Shown: positions 22,390 through 35,385, counted from the first letter of the stretch. The stretch: DNA of 64,000 bases from Eucommia ulmoides (GCA_016647705.1 CM028326.1:496001-560000), one strand, 5' to 3'. Notes: generated from the letters alone by a model not told the origin. Program-made: numbers and translations.

Positions 22390-25300
22390 TCTATGTTTGT
22401 ATATCAAGAAGATCTCTTGTTTGCTCTTTCTGGATATCAAAGAGCATGTTTATGTCATTCTTGTAGAACCATGTGAAATTTGATTGATTACCCGTTTGGC
22501 AGATCGTTTAAATGTTTTCATTTAGGACATATGTCCTAAATTTTGCAACCGGTTATTCACCCAAGACACTCGATAAAGTAACCGTCTAAGATTTTGAATA
22601 ATTTTATAAAAAAATCCAAAATCACTACCAGATATAAAAGTCATTATATTTTTTATGTGGAGAAATCGTAGTGATGGTGTAAGCTGTGAGGCGTGAGTGT
22701 AAGTCCCACGATAAATATATTTTTAATATTTTAAAAATATAAAAAAATATAACAATGATATATATCAAAAGTAAATATAGATAAAATCATCACAGAAGTT
22801 ATGAATTATAAATATAGTAATTTTATTGAAATTTTATTTTTCACGTGAGACCAATTTATTTAGAGATGTTATTAAATATTATTCTTTATTTTGACATTGA
22901 TTTTTAACCAATAATAATCTTTTTTGAATTCTGGTCAAACACTCCAAAATTTTTTTTTATTAATTTTAAAATATATATAAATTAAAGGAGACAACTGTTT
23001 TATTTCCAAATGAAATATAAAAAGACTATATGACTTAATCCTAGTTCTCCTATTTCCGCCGCCATCGACCTCTGTTTCCTCATTTGAATGATAATCTCTG
23101 GCACTCCAAACATTGATCGTACCTCCAGCCTTTGAGGTTTGACACCAACGAAGTGATGAAGACGAAAACGAACACACCAAACAGGTGTAAAAGCAAGTTT
23201 TGTCTCATTTCATTTTTCTGGTGATGGAAAAACAGGACATAAACCCCGTCGACCTTTGTCCAGAGTGAAGTTCGGCGTCGCCCACAGCATCTGGGCACAG
23301 ACCCAACTGGAAAATCGCCCTAGGACAATTTAGGATCAGACCGCCTTCGAATGAGCCCCACGAATTCCTTTTACAACATTGTTTTCATGTAATTCAGTAA
23401 TTTTAAACTTTCAAAAAAAATTATTGTAACAATATAAATTATATAGGCAAAAAAATTAAATTCTTCACCAAAAATCCCTTTTAAATTATAATTAAAATAG
23501 AACAAAACACACCCTTGTTGAATTAAAGTATCCACACTATCTTTTGGGGCTTTATACCAAAAGGATATTTAATATTTAAAAAAAGAAAAAAATAAAAACT
23601 AATAGTGGAAATTGTATATTACTTTTAACTTTTATAATTCTTAATTTGCACCAAATAGTATTGATTTTTGTATTTACATGTCCATTCCCTACAGCTATTA
23701 TTTAGCTGCCTTTTATATTTCTCAACTCCTATATACATGCCTTTTTGTTGACTAATCCAAAGTCATTTGCAAAAGCTACAACAAGCATTATTTTTAGGAT
23801 TTTTTTTTTTTTTTTTTAATTAAGAATCCATAAAATTAAAAATTTAAAAGTTCATGCTTAATCATATTTTTTTTAAAAACCCAAAATTACAATTTTATTG
23901 TACGCCACAAAATTTACTGCAATTTGATGAGGGGAAATCTGAATTAAATTCACGTCCTCGTCATGTGTCTACTAAGCACATGCTATGAGACATTGAGCGA
24001 CATCACTACCCCTGAGAATAGGACACTTGCCCTACCAATACTTTTTTCCAGAGAGAGATTGCTCCCTACATTACCCCGACAAGGGAAGGCGAGCCTTTGC
24101 CTCCAACCTGTATCTCGGTTAGGGCTCGAACCCTGTCACTCATCTTCACTGTTATTTATGCTCGGGGACAGTTCTAATGTTCCTAACTTGTTGAGGAAAA
24201 AAGTCATTATTGCTAACCAAATAATGGCTCATTACCCCATATTCCATCAAATCCGCAACATTATCGATCATGGGTTGAGATTCAAGGAAAACTTGTTTGA
24301 CAAGTCTTCCCTCATCTACAAATACTACAAGAGGAGGGTCTAATCAGGTATGCAAAATCCTAGCCAACACGCTGTCAAATTCACTTCAGAACATTCTACG
24401 GATTCTCACAATGGAGGTATAACGACAACAACCAGCAGACTCACCCGCGGTACATTATTTTGCAAGAACCTGAACTAGGAAAATCATCTTATTCCTAATC
24501 CCAAAGTTCCATATCTAGTAAACCAAATTTCGACTCCATCACAGTTTTTTACATAAAAAAAATTACAGTAACTTTTATATATTATAGTAATTCTGAACTT
24601 CTAAAAACAATTAATGTAAAGCGTGAACTGATTTGTGAACCGTTCACTAAAATTCCCTTATTTTTATCATTAATCAAATAAGCAAGTTACTTAGGATGTT
24701 AACTTCAATTTTTTAAGGCCATTTTGCCTTTAATTTGGACTTGTTCAAGACTAATTGTGTTTGTCCCCAGAGAGATTATATTAATCAATTATTATAATCA
24801 ATTATATATATATATATATATATATATACAAATAAAAAGTGGCATAGTCTGTGTACCTTATTCCCTGCCCAATAGGGTTAATATTTCAACAAGAAAGGAA
24901 CAACTAATTAGTTTACCCAAAATAAATAAATAAATGAAGCATAAAATGCCCAATTAAAGTTAAGTGGGGAAAAAAGATAAAAGGACAACTTTCTATTTAT
25001 ATTGAAACTAAATAATTTGATGATAATAATGATGTCAGTATTAACGCGACACTTATTTCAGATAAAATTAATTTAAACTGTATTTGGTCAGTTCGTTATA
25101 TTATGACACTATTTATTACGGTCAAGAAATTGCGTCTGTTTAATTAAAAATTCGAATTTATTTTGGTTAATTAATTTTATTTTTTTAATTTAACAAAAAT
25201 AAATTTGGATGATTACTTAAGCCACTTGCTATAGTTGTTATGGTTAGAGCTTAATTGGTGTTTGACATTTACAAAGAAACTAAAAAAATTAAAAAAAAAA

Positions 25301-26590
25301 AAAAAAGAAAAAAAAAAGTCGTTCCAAATTTATGACTTTTGTTGATATTAATTAAGAATTTCAAACTCTTAAAAGAGATTAATATTCAAAGATCCACATG
25401 GGTAGCTCCAACATAAACACACTAATTTTTATTAATATGATGTATAATCAACTAATTTGAATTAGGTATGACCTAAATCAATTGGATTAAAATTTATGAT
25501 TTTATATATATATATATATATATAATTGGATAAATAGTGAATAGACCAAGAGTCTAATTTATAATTTATCATATTTTAATTTTATGTTTTAGTTTTAAGG
25601 TCACTACTCCCTTATATTTTTAATTAAATGTTTTTAATTAAAGCATGCATAGTCGACCGTTGTTGCCATCCTTTGTGGTCGCCCGTCACCGCCCGCTGTC
25701 AAACCTCAGGGCTCTTGATCGTAGAAGTCTGCCCACCGGACGTAAATTTTTTTTTAGTTATTTGTAACTATTTTTCAGTGTATTTTTTATTTTTGTGGAA
25801 TTTTTTAATACATTTTTAGTTATATTTTACTATTATTTTTTAGTTAGATTCATGTAATTTTTCGACGTCTGACATTTAAAAAATTAGCTGAATATAACTA
25901 AAAAATATATGAATAAAAGTAAATTAAAAGATGTTACTAAAAAATTAGTCGAATATAACTAAAAAAGAAAATCGACGACTGGTGGCTCAAATTTCAGTGA
26001 TTGACGGTTGACGATGGCATATATCCAGAGGTTGAAATTTGGTGGGCAGCAGCACATGGCGACGGAATTTTGTGTTTTCGTGAACTCTAATAGACGAGAT
26101 TTAACTTATGAAAATCAGTGCAATTTATTAAATTGCACTGATTTTCATGTATTACAGTAATTTTAGATTTTTTAAAAAAATATTATAACATGTGAATTTT
26201 ACCATTAAAATTTTTAGATTTAAGAAATATTTATTAAGAACCCAAAAAAATAATATTGAAGAGGGAGTGTAATTCTTGAGGAAAGAATAGTCCATATGAG
26301 ATGAAATTGCATGTAGTTTTGCGCGTAAGTTGACTCGGACAACATCTTACAGTAAAAAAAAAAATAAAAAAATAAATAAAAAATAAAATGCTTTAATCAT
26401 CATCAACAAATTTCTCAAACCCATCAAAATTCATAGTTAATACATATAAATCTTGATTGAAAAAATAAGACTTTCCATTTTTGTATTTTCAAATTCATAT
26501 TTTTTTAATATTAAAACTCACCATCTCCTGTCATCGCTCTTGGGCACCTCCAAAATATTCTTACATCAGAGGATTGCTTCTCTCTCTCTT
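22390..26590. other. Gap: AT-rich intergenic DNA
   Basis: About 4.2 kb without a recognisable gene. It holds AT microsatellites (24803-24830, 25502-25524), foldback-family words at 24537-24660, a perfect 41-bp palindrome at 26108-26148, and a 23940-24350 patch open on the plus strand (126 codons) with no family resemblance. Confidence 0.6.
26108..26148. repeat. Perfect 41-bp palindrome
   Basis: ATGAAAATCAGTGCAATTTA (26108-26127) and its exact reverse complement (26129-26148) are separated by one T. There are no mismatches over 20 bp. It lies in DNA carrying the foldback-family words (TTACAGTAATTTT), so it is probably the tip of such an element. Confidence 0.9.
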
Positions 26591-26596
26591 CCCTCT

Positions 26597-26606
26597 ATTT
26601 ATATAT
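26597..26606 (+). promoter_or_regulatory. Probable TATA box of the RRM gene
   Basis: TTTATATATGG follows a CT-rich tract and lies about 650 bp before the ATG. The intervening leader contains a candidate intron (donor AAG/GTATGA at 27054, acceptor GTGCAG at 27247). Confidence 0.5.
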
Positions 26607-27249
26607 GGCCTCTAACCCATCTCAGCTCTAGCTAGGAATTCCATTTCTTTTGATTTAATTTAAAGGGAGTGGAATAACCAAGAAAGAAAAGAAGAGAGGG
26701 GACCTTTGGAGGATGCGCACATCCTCTGTTTCCATTACGATGCATATTTCTCTTCTTAGATCTTAGTTTCTTCCAATTTTCCCATCTCTGATTCGTCAAA
26801 AATGGTGGGTCTTTGATTTGAGAGCATTTCGCTCCTGCATTTTCACCGATTGCGTCTTGCTTTTTTGTTTCTGAATCTGCAAATCGTCTCGATTTCGGAT
26901 ATCTGATCTGCTTGAATTGTGGGTTTGTCAGGTTTACTGGATTGAGTTCTGGTAGATTCATGAAGGATCCGATTTCGTTGGATTCAATTTTACAAATCCC
27001 ACTTCGTATTTGATTAGTATCTCTACTGGGTTCATCCTGGTTTTCTGGATAAGGTATGAATTTTCCTGTTCATTGCCTTTCTATCTACATTCGGATCTGT
27101 TTGATTGGTCTTAGGCGATTGATTTTTCGTAATTTATGATAATAATTGTTTGATTTTGATTCATGGAGCTAAACAATATGTGGGTTGAATTGATCTAGTC
27201 AATCCAAATCGATTAATTGATGCTTATGATTCAACACGATAGTGCAGCA

Positions 27250-29879
27250 ATGGAATCAGATCTGGGTAAGCTGTTCATAGGTGGGATTTCATGGGACACC
27301 GACGAGGATCGCCTGAAAGAATATTTTCAGACATTTGGGGAAGTGGTGGAGGCGGTGATCATGAGGGATCGAACAACCGGCCGTGCTCGTGGATTCGGAT
27401 TCATCGTCTTTGCTGATCCTGCTGTTGCAGAGAGAGTCACCATGGAGAAACACATCATCGATGGCCGCACTGTAAGTATTTTAACAACAAAAAAAAAAAA
27501 TCCCAGAATTCACAATGTAATGATTGGAAATCGGAATCATTTGATAAATTGTTCTTACACAAGTCGAATCCTTGAATACTGTCTGAATTTTGCTTCTGAA
27601 ACTTTTAGGTTGAAGCAAAAAAGGCTGTTCCAAGAGATGATCAACAGATAACCAATAGAAAAACCAGTAGCATACAGGGATCTCCAGGTTTAGGAAGAAC
27701 CAAGAAGATCTTCGTAGGAGGTTTAGCATCAACGGTAACCGAAAACGACTTCAAAAACTACTTCGACCAATTTGGTACAATCACAGACGTTGTAGTAATG
27801 TATGACCACAACACCCAAAGGCCAAGAGGCTTCGGATTCATCACCTACGATTCAGAAGAAGCCGTAGACCGGGTTTTGCACAAAACCTTCCATGAACTCA
27901 ATGGTAAAATGGTTGAGGTCAAAAGGGCAGTTCCTAAAGAGTTCTCTCCAGGACCTGTTAGGAGCCCAATGATTGGCTATAACTACGGCTTAAATCGAAC
28001 CAACAGCTTCCTCAATAGCTATGCTCAGAATTATAACATGGGTTCTATTGGTAATTATGGAGTCAGGACCGATAGCAGGTTCAATCCAATTGTGAGTGGC
28101 CGAGTTGGGTTTTCTCCATTTGCTTCTCCCGGTTATGGAATGGGCTTGAATTTGGAACAAGGGTTGAGCCAGAATTTCGCGGGGACTACCAATTTTAGTA
28201 ACAATCTAGGTTACAATCGAGTTTTGAGTCCTTATTACAATGTGAATAACACAAACAGGACTAATAGTACTGCACCGATTGGCTATAGTGGTGGAAATGG
28301 ACATATGGATTCGTTTTTAACCTCGCCAACTCGGAATTTGTGGGGGAGTGGTGGAATTAACAATTCCACAAGCACCGCCACCGCCACCCAAGGCTCGTAT
28401 TTGGGTTCTGGAAGTGGAGGTTTGGGAGTTTTTGGAGCAAATTGGGGTAGTTCTCCTATTTCTTCGGGTTATAATAGTAGTGGAAATATAGGGTTTGGGG
28501 GCGGTGGGGATAGCAATTATGGTTTGAGGGCTGGGATGATTGGAAGGAATGGCGGGAGTGGGGTGGCTAATAATAATAGTTCTTCACCGTTCAATGCATC
28601 TAACGTTGGTTATGAAGAGTTATATCGTGGTGGTGGTTCGATGTACGGTGGTGATTCAACCTGGCAGGGGGGTGAGTCGTCTGCACCACCGGGTGGTGGT
28701 TCTGGCTCGTTTGGTTATGGTATTGGAAATGCAAATGATGCCATGGTTAAAGGTTCTGAGGACTATATTGGAAGTTACAGTATTGCAAATAGACAACCTA
28801 GTAGAGGTTAGCCCATTCTTACTCTTCCTATTTTAATTTTTTTTATTTATTTTATTATCATATTTGTCGCGAAAATCGCCTAGCGAATTTCATGTTATAT
28901 CTAACTTTCGAATCTAAAATTTATGTTAAATTATTAGGGTTATACCTTGAGTGTGTAGTCTAAGGTAATAAGCATTTTGGGGCATGCAATTGAAGCAATA
29001 AAAAATCATAGCTAGATTTTTTAATATTTGGGTTAAATTTCAAAAAATAATAAAAACTATAATTTTGAAAATATATTATTAACGATTCATACCTTAAAAA
29101 ACCATACGTTGCTTAATTGAGTGGTCATCTCGATTAATTTTATTTAATAAATTTTATATTCAATCAGCTTAAAAATCGACAAAAGTTTCCATTTTAACTT
29201 CAATTCGATGTGTTATTTCTATTATCTTCAATAAAAAGTGAATCTTCAAGTATATTACATACATTTTTATAATATATTTATTTTATTAAATCATGTTCTA
29301 CACGAACACGTGCAAAACACGTGTTTTTAACCTAGTATTTGAACTAAGCTCATACATATATGCTTGGGTTCATTGAAGATATGCGATTCTTTATAGCAAC
29401 GTATCACGGGTCGTTTATGTTGTATGGTTCATATTTGCATAACGATATATATATATACACACACACATATATATATATACACATATATGCATGTATGTAT
29501 GTATTGTTACGGCTAGAGAATCGAATTGAGTACATTGCAAGTTCTATATAATATGCTCATAACTTCAATTATAGTTGTTAATCTTGTGATCCTGTGCCAA
29601 AGTACTTAGAAATTTTTACGAGGAGGATTGAACCCTTTAATTGTTGCATACAGTAATTTTTTGCGAAATCTAATAATTTTATCAAAAGTTCAAAGTCGTT
29701 GTACACCTTAAAAGTGACTGCAATATTTTACTTGGAAAACTTAGAGTAATTTTGAACTTCTGAAAAAAATTATTGTAGCGTGTAAATTGCATATCATAAA
29801 ATTGTAAGTTCGTGAATTGTTCACTAAGAACTCCCTTTTTTAACTCGTTAATTTTGGTGAACCAGGAATTGCTGCTTAG
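27250..29879 (+). CDS. hnRNP1-like RNA-binding protein with two RRMs
   Basis: Exons 27250-27471, 27609-28806 and a terminal 29866-29879 (14 nt) give 477 aa. RRM1 has RNP2 KLFIGGISW and RNP1 RGFGFIVF; RRM2 has KIFVGGLAS and RGFGFITY. A long Gly/Asn/Ser/Tyr-rich low-complexity tail follows, typical of Musashi/hnRNP A-like plant proteins (At5g55550, At4g14300 group). The last exon adds I-A-A after ...RQPSRG, matching the RGIAA ending I recall for this family. If the last intron (28807-29865) is retained, a TAG at 28809-28811 ends the protein three residues earlier. Start 27250 (MESDLGKLFIGGISW) fits the family. Upstream in-frame ATGs at 27220 and 27226 lie in the inferred leader intron. The likely role is nuclear or cytoplasmic mRNA binding; targets are unknown. 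Confidence 0.9.
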
Positions 29880-30615
29880 GAAAATTTCGATTTATTTTTT
29901 TTCGAGGACATCAAAAAATTGTAAGTTGAAGAAGAGACGCGTGAAACCGGTGAACGACTGTGAATTCCCTACACATCCGATTAAGTAGTCATATAGAGCT
30001 AGCTAACGAGGAGATTGTCGATTCAGACAGAGGCAGAGCAGTACAGTGGATTTTCAAAAAAGACAGGTTTGATTTTTCATTAAACATAGGTTTCGTTTTC
30101 GCGTGATTGTACATCAGATCGATTCCAGGTTGCACCTTCTCAGCAAGAACACTACTACCTCGAAACTAGTCTTCGTTTTCGGTTCTTTGAAATTCGTTTG
30201 ATTAATGTTAATGTCTGGATGAGTGTTTAGACTTTTTTTACTGGGATTTTTCTCCCAGATTGTATGAGAGAATTTCTGTATTATGTGTGAAACTTAAGGA
30301 AGGGAGGGCTTGGGGGATGCTGACCTAGCATCCCCCAATAATGAGTTACTCTGAATCATAATATCATTGTTTGAACTTAGTTTTCTTTTATATGAAATAT
30401 TCTGATTTTTGTTAATCTTTTTTTACCAAATTCCTTCGTAGTCCTGCTGTTTTTCTTCGCCGTTTATCTTGTTGATATATATGTGTGCGCGCGCGCATAT
30501 GCATATCAAATGTTATAAGTATATAGGTTGTGGATATAGATTATTCTTTAACTGCAGTTTCGGGTGCACTGAACGGATACTAAAGATCGATAGATATAGA
30601 AGATCAGTTTATTAA

Positions 30616-31086
30616 GGTGGTGTTTAGTTGGTGCTTCTGTTTCTACTTTCAATAAAATGGGATGAGATATGAATTTTATTTCTGTTTAGGAATATTCTGG
30701 AATGTGAATTCTATTTCTGTTCTGAAATATTCTGGAAATAGAAATTTGTTTGGTAACGATCTCTATTCTGAAATTATTTCTTTTAATTTATGAGAGCATA
30801 AACAAGAAATACGTTTAGTTGCATTATTTGTCCTTTTTTTTTTTTTTTTTTTTTTTCTAATTTATATGTATGAGGTGATGGTGGGCGGCGGGATAGTAGT
30901 GGGAGTGAATAGGAATTAACATTTTTTTGTTTCTTAGATTCTTAAAAATTTTAAAAATAGTCTCAAATTACTCTCAAATTTTTTGTAACAGAAATGTATT
31001 TACTAAACGTGTTTCTGTACATTAAGTCCAAAATTTTAAAAGTGAGAACAAGAATCACGAAACAAAAACAATAACTAAATAGGGCC
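30616..31086. mobile_element. Tourist/Harbinger-like MITE, 471 bp
   Basis: Flanked by TAA (30613-30615, 31087-31089). Left GGTGGTGTTTAGTTGGTGC; the right end reverse-complements to GGCCCTATTTAGTTATTG. The interior has GGGAGTGAATAGG and a short G-rich patch but no large GC core, so it is a distinct subfamily related to 55693-56140. Confidence 0.75.
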
Positions 31087-31432
31087 TAAGAGGCTAAACA
31101 CGTGAAACGGGCTACCCAAGCCCAACACGACTCGGCTCAATTCGTCGATAAGTTATGTTTGGGCCAAAATTAGATTTTGGTCCAAACCAACTTGGCCCAA
31201 ATTATTGGAAATTCTAGTTAATTGTTTAAATTTAATACGTCTGTTCATTTGATGAAACGATGAAATCTCAAAATTGCATAGTATAACTACTCATCTTAAT
31301 TAGAGGTGAGACTTCTAGCAGAGAAATTATGTGTGTATATATATATATATTTTATTTTATTTTTATTTATTTATATTTTTTCATTACAATTTTTATTTAC
31401 AATAATATTATGTAAAAATATATATATATTGG

Positions 31433-31655
31433 GAGTTAATGAACTATTCACGAAATTTAAATTTCAACCATGAAATTACAATAAATTTTTCAAAAATACA
31501 AAATTATCGTAATACGTTACTGTAATTTTTTTATATAAAAAATTACAGTAAATTTTATAACATATAATAACTTTTGAATTTTTGAAAAAATTACTATAGC
31601 GCTCGTGAGCTGCATGGACTAAAATTTTGATTCCGTAGATTGTTATCCAATTTTT
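31433..31655. mobile_element. Foldback element, dispersed family
   Basis: The left arm (GAACTATTCACGAAATTTAAA, AAATTTTTCAAAAATACAAAA) is imperfectly inverted in the right arm. The centre is TTACTGTAATTTTTTTATAT followed by TTACAGTAA. Same family as 8161-8395. Confidence 0.55.
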
Positions 31656-32152
31656 CTACTAAAGTTGTGTGTGTGTGTTTTTTTCTCATTATATATATTT
31701 ATTTGGGAGTTGTTAGAATTGGATGGCTCCGCGCGAGGGGAACACCATGATGTTCCATGTGAGCCGTCAACGGCTATATATTTTGAATATTTTATGAATG
31801 GACCAAACGCTCCTTGACGCCCGCTCCCAAAATGACGAAGCAACCCTTGTCCCTAAGCTTATAGGTGGGCCCCGGAGTCCGCTTTGTGTTTTAACTTACT
31901 TTCTCTGAGATTAGATGCAACCACCTTTTTCTTGTGTGTCTAAATATGGTTATACTAGTTGACTTTCGTGTTCCCTCGGGAAAGTTTTATCGCAAAATAA
32001 AAAATATTATTAATAATTTTAAATAAAAAATAAATTATTTTCAGCCCATGATTTTTTTATAAGAATATTTTTGACATTTTAGGAATTCTTAACCAAATAA
32101 TTGTTTATTAAAAAAATAATTTCTGAAAACGGTATACTTCAAACTTATTTAC

Positions 32153-32500
32153 AGGAGAGGTGTAAAACGCATTACCGAAATGCGTTTTTCAAAAAACGCA
32201 TTTTCAAAATGCGTGTTTAAACAGTGGGTTTGAAAGTTAAAAACGCAATACCGATTTGCGTTTTTAAAAAACGCAAATCGGTTTTGCGTTTCTTAAAGCC
32301 CAAAAAAAAAAAAAAAAAAAAAAAGTAAAAACGCAGAAGCTTTCTGCGTTTTTCAAAAAAAAAAAAAAAAAAAAAAAAATTGTTTGAAAAACGCAGAAGC
32401 TTTCTGCGTTTTTCCAAAAAAAAAAAAAAAAAAAAAACCGTTCGAAAAACGCATAAAGCTTCTGCGTTTTTCAAAAAAAAAAAAAAAAAAAAAAAGACAA
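32153..32500. repeat. Left subterminal palindromic repeats of the Mutator-like element
   Basis: Successive units such as AACGCAAATCGGTTTTGCGTT and AAACGCAGAAGCTTTCTGCGTTT are separated by poly-A runs of 15-25. The same GCGTTT/AAACGC words fill the right end at 38710-39180. They are candidate transposase-binding arrays by analogy with Mutator ends. Confidence 0.85.
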
Positions 32501-32570
32501 AAGAGAGTAACGGAACGATCAGTGCGTTCTTCAGCAGTGTGCAAATCCTGTTTTGAAAGCTTTTCTTCTT

Positions 32571-32601
<31 letters not shown>

Positions 32602-32810
32602 AAGAACGTTTTTTTTTTTTCGCCATTTTCCTCATTCATATTTGGCTTAGAAGAACCATTTTTTGATTAGTATGAAATGATTCCAAAAAAAACAAAAATA
32701 ATATATGCGTTTTTTTAAAAAAAAATTACACTAATTGAAATTAAAATAAAATTACATGTGAATATATAATATATTTTTACAAATTTATAATACATGTCGT
32801 CATTGACTTT

Positions 32811-35187
32811 CTATGTACCACACCCCCTACATCTGATGTTTCTCCGTTGCCGCCGTAAAGGAAGTGGAAGTTCTTCGGCGTCCTCCGTCTGGAGATGATC
32901 AACTTGAGTAATGTGTCCCAAGTCCATAGTAGATGGATATGTTGGTTCCTCCACGATGGGCAACAAATATTCATCATTTCGCTCCCATGGGACTGGTGAC
33001 ACGCGTCTTCCAATTCCTCTGGGTACACCATGTGTCACACGAGGAACAGATACTGAGCTCGATGATGGAACATCCATCATCGGGGTGACAAATGTGTTAC
33101 CCACTGACCATCCGGAACTGACGCCCAGTTCGGTACCATAATCTGAAAAGAAATTATCCATCCCGTAGGTAGATGGTCCGGCACTGGCGTCGTCATCCAA
33201 CGGCTGATCTCGCGTATCCAACGGCGGACTCGGCATCAGGTGTCCCGGACTCGGCATCTGGTGTCCCGGACTCGGCATCAGGTGTCCCGGACTAGACATT
33301 TGGTGTCCCGGACTAGGCATCTGGTGTGGCAACTGCCGACGATAGGCACGGGAACAAATGTCGCGCGATAAGTATGTAACCCGTTCAAAATCCTCTGGTT
33401 GTCTTGTTTCAATTGCAAGTTCACTCATTCGCATCAGGTTTGAAATATCGGGTTCCTGCAACATAAAGTTAATTACACCTAAGTAAATGAACATTATACA
33501 AAATAATAAATATATGTTCTAATTAAATTATACCTCTATCGTCGGACGACCTCCTACTGCATGATAGCCGAAGTTTGGTCGGTAAGATGGGTTCACTATG
33601 AACCGCCTTGTGACTCCCCAATACCAAGGCATGTAATCATCAAATACATCTGTACCAACCTGAAGGTTACTTAAATCTGGTGGTCGCCGGCTATCCCATG
33701 CTCGTATATGTGCCCCGTGCACTATCGACCAGTCTGTGCCAAATTTTCCCCTCCGGCTATTGAAATGCATATCTTTATATGTGTCGCTCAGCCAGGGAAT
33801 TCCTTGGCAAAAACCAAACTGTCGTAGTGTGCAATGGGGGTAATGATACTCTACAATTTCGTAGCATATCAGGGGCACAGACGCCATCCAAATTTCTTCG
33901 CCATCACGACAATATTGTGGTAATTGGTTTAAGAGATCAGTTGGATACGGCATCCAAATAACCTTGCAAAGAACATACAAATAAATTAATTAAATAATAA
34001 ATATAATCATATATAAAACATTAGTAACATCTTACGTAAATCTGTAACTGACCTCATAATCTTGTAGACGATCTAACTGATTACGATACACAATCAATAC
34101 GTGCATCGGCTCGCTATCTAAATTGAATGATACTTTCCAACTGTATACAGCCATAAAAATTAATTATTACTACATGAAATGAAATATTTGAATTGCTTAA
34201 ACATTTTATTATATAATAACGTACCGAGACCCCCAAGGGGCGCCTGGGAACCTCATGTCCCCTATCTATATGTCACCCATCCAATCGCCGGTAGTAGAGA
34301 GAGACACGTGCCGTAGTCTCGGGAGTCGTTCCCATGCCCAACACTGTAATAAAAATAAGGGCCCTGAAATTTTCTTCGTCTCCTTACGACTTCCCTTGCA
34401 CAACTCTCGATACAGTACCGCTAAAGTTGCACTGCCCCAACTATATTGATGCGACCCAGACATATCACGCAACAGTGGTAAGTACGCTAACTTAACCAAA
34501 TTATTAGATTTATCAGGCATCAATATTGTCCCGATCAATATCAGGCAGTACGCCCTAGCGTAACACTGCATAATGTCCTCATCGGCGTCGGCGGGTACTT
34601 GATCGAAAGTGGACTGTAACCATTTCAGTTTCAGACAACCTCCTTTGATTTTGTCCTCCGGCGGTGCCTGACCAAGTAGGATTTGGCAAAGTTCCTGCCA
34701 ACGTACGGTCGGTAATGTGTCATCAGACCCGGTAACTGGTCGTCCGTTCACGGGCAGCCCAAATAACACTGCTACGTCTTGCAGTGTCACTGTCATCTCA
34801 CCAATCGGCAGATGAAATGTATGCGTCTCTTGACGCCATCTCTCAACCAACGCCGTAATCAATGCGTGGTCTAACTGCTTTTTCTTTAACCGAAAGGCTC
34901 CATAAAGTCCGATGGCTTCTATTCATTGTACCACACGACCAGGTACATGGTTCGTCCATTCCCCTGGAAACCGTCCGGCTCCAGAGCAATCAAGCCGAGA
35001 AGAATGCTGAAATATAAATTAAAAGACAATTAATTTAAAAATTACTAAATAAAAAAAAAAAATTGAATAGACTGGGTAAATATTTTTTTAATATGACCTG
35101 CACTCCGCGTTCTTCCCAGACAGTCCCAGATCTGTGGTCTCTCTGCAAATAAAGCAACGACTGATCGACGGGACCAGGCTCAGCCAT
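32811..35187 (-). pseudogene. Plant mobile domain (PMD/MAIN-like) gene, interrupted
   Basis: Exons on the minus strand: 35187-35098, 35006-34225, 34140-34053, 33962-33534 and 33455-32811, with consistent phases. The protein starts MAEPGPVDQSLLYLQ. It contains the PMD (aminotransferase-like, PF10536-type) signature ALITALVERWRQETHTFHLP, then GEMTVTLQDVAVLFGLPVNG, and continues YLPLLRDM.., VYRNQLDRL.., DLLNQLPQYC.., then a low-complexity tail. Two stops interrupt the inferred frame: TGA at 34923-34925 (between RVVQ and IEAIGLYG, inside the domain) and TAG at 34266-34268 (between WMGDI and IGDMRF). Cellular relatives MAIN and MAIL1 act in silencing and meristem maintenance; transposon-borne PMDs are known in plants but their role is unclear. 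It runs in the same orientation as the upstream transposase. Confidence 0.82.
33226..33329 (-). repeat. 21-bp coding minisatellite in the PMD tail
   Basis: Five imperfect 21-bp units encode repeats of the heptad S-P-G-H-(Q/L)-M-P, with variation to S-S-P. The frame is preserved in every unit. Confidence 0.85.
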
Positions 35188-35385
35188 AGCAGTAATAATC
35201 TGAAACTAAAATATGAAGTAGTAATATACGAAATATATTAAACGACAATATACTAAACGACAATATACTAAACAACAATATACTAAACGATAATATAATA
35301 CAACACAATATACTAAAGTTGTTCCAACCATAAAGTAAATTAAAAATAAAAAATAAAAATTGTTGTCTCCATTACAATTGTTATC

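Larger units (their letters stand above)
29900..32082. other. RRM gene 3' UTR, then AT-rich gap
   Basis: The 3' UTR probably covers up to about 30300. Beyond it are GT/GC microsatellite 30481-30498, a MITE, a foldback copy and relic words GGGCTACCCAAGCCC (31109-31123). No gene. Confidence 0.55.

Noticed and set aside
23963..24343. 126-codon plus-strand frame, and a B-box-like GGGTTCGAGCCC on the minus strand
   Set aside because: No family resemblance. The tRNA-like B box has no A box at the right distance that I can see, so neither a gene nor a SINE was called.
32217..32639. Phe/Lys-rich open frames at the ends of the large element
   Set aside because: Pure translations of poly-A/poly-T and palindromic subterminal repeats.
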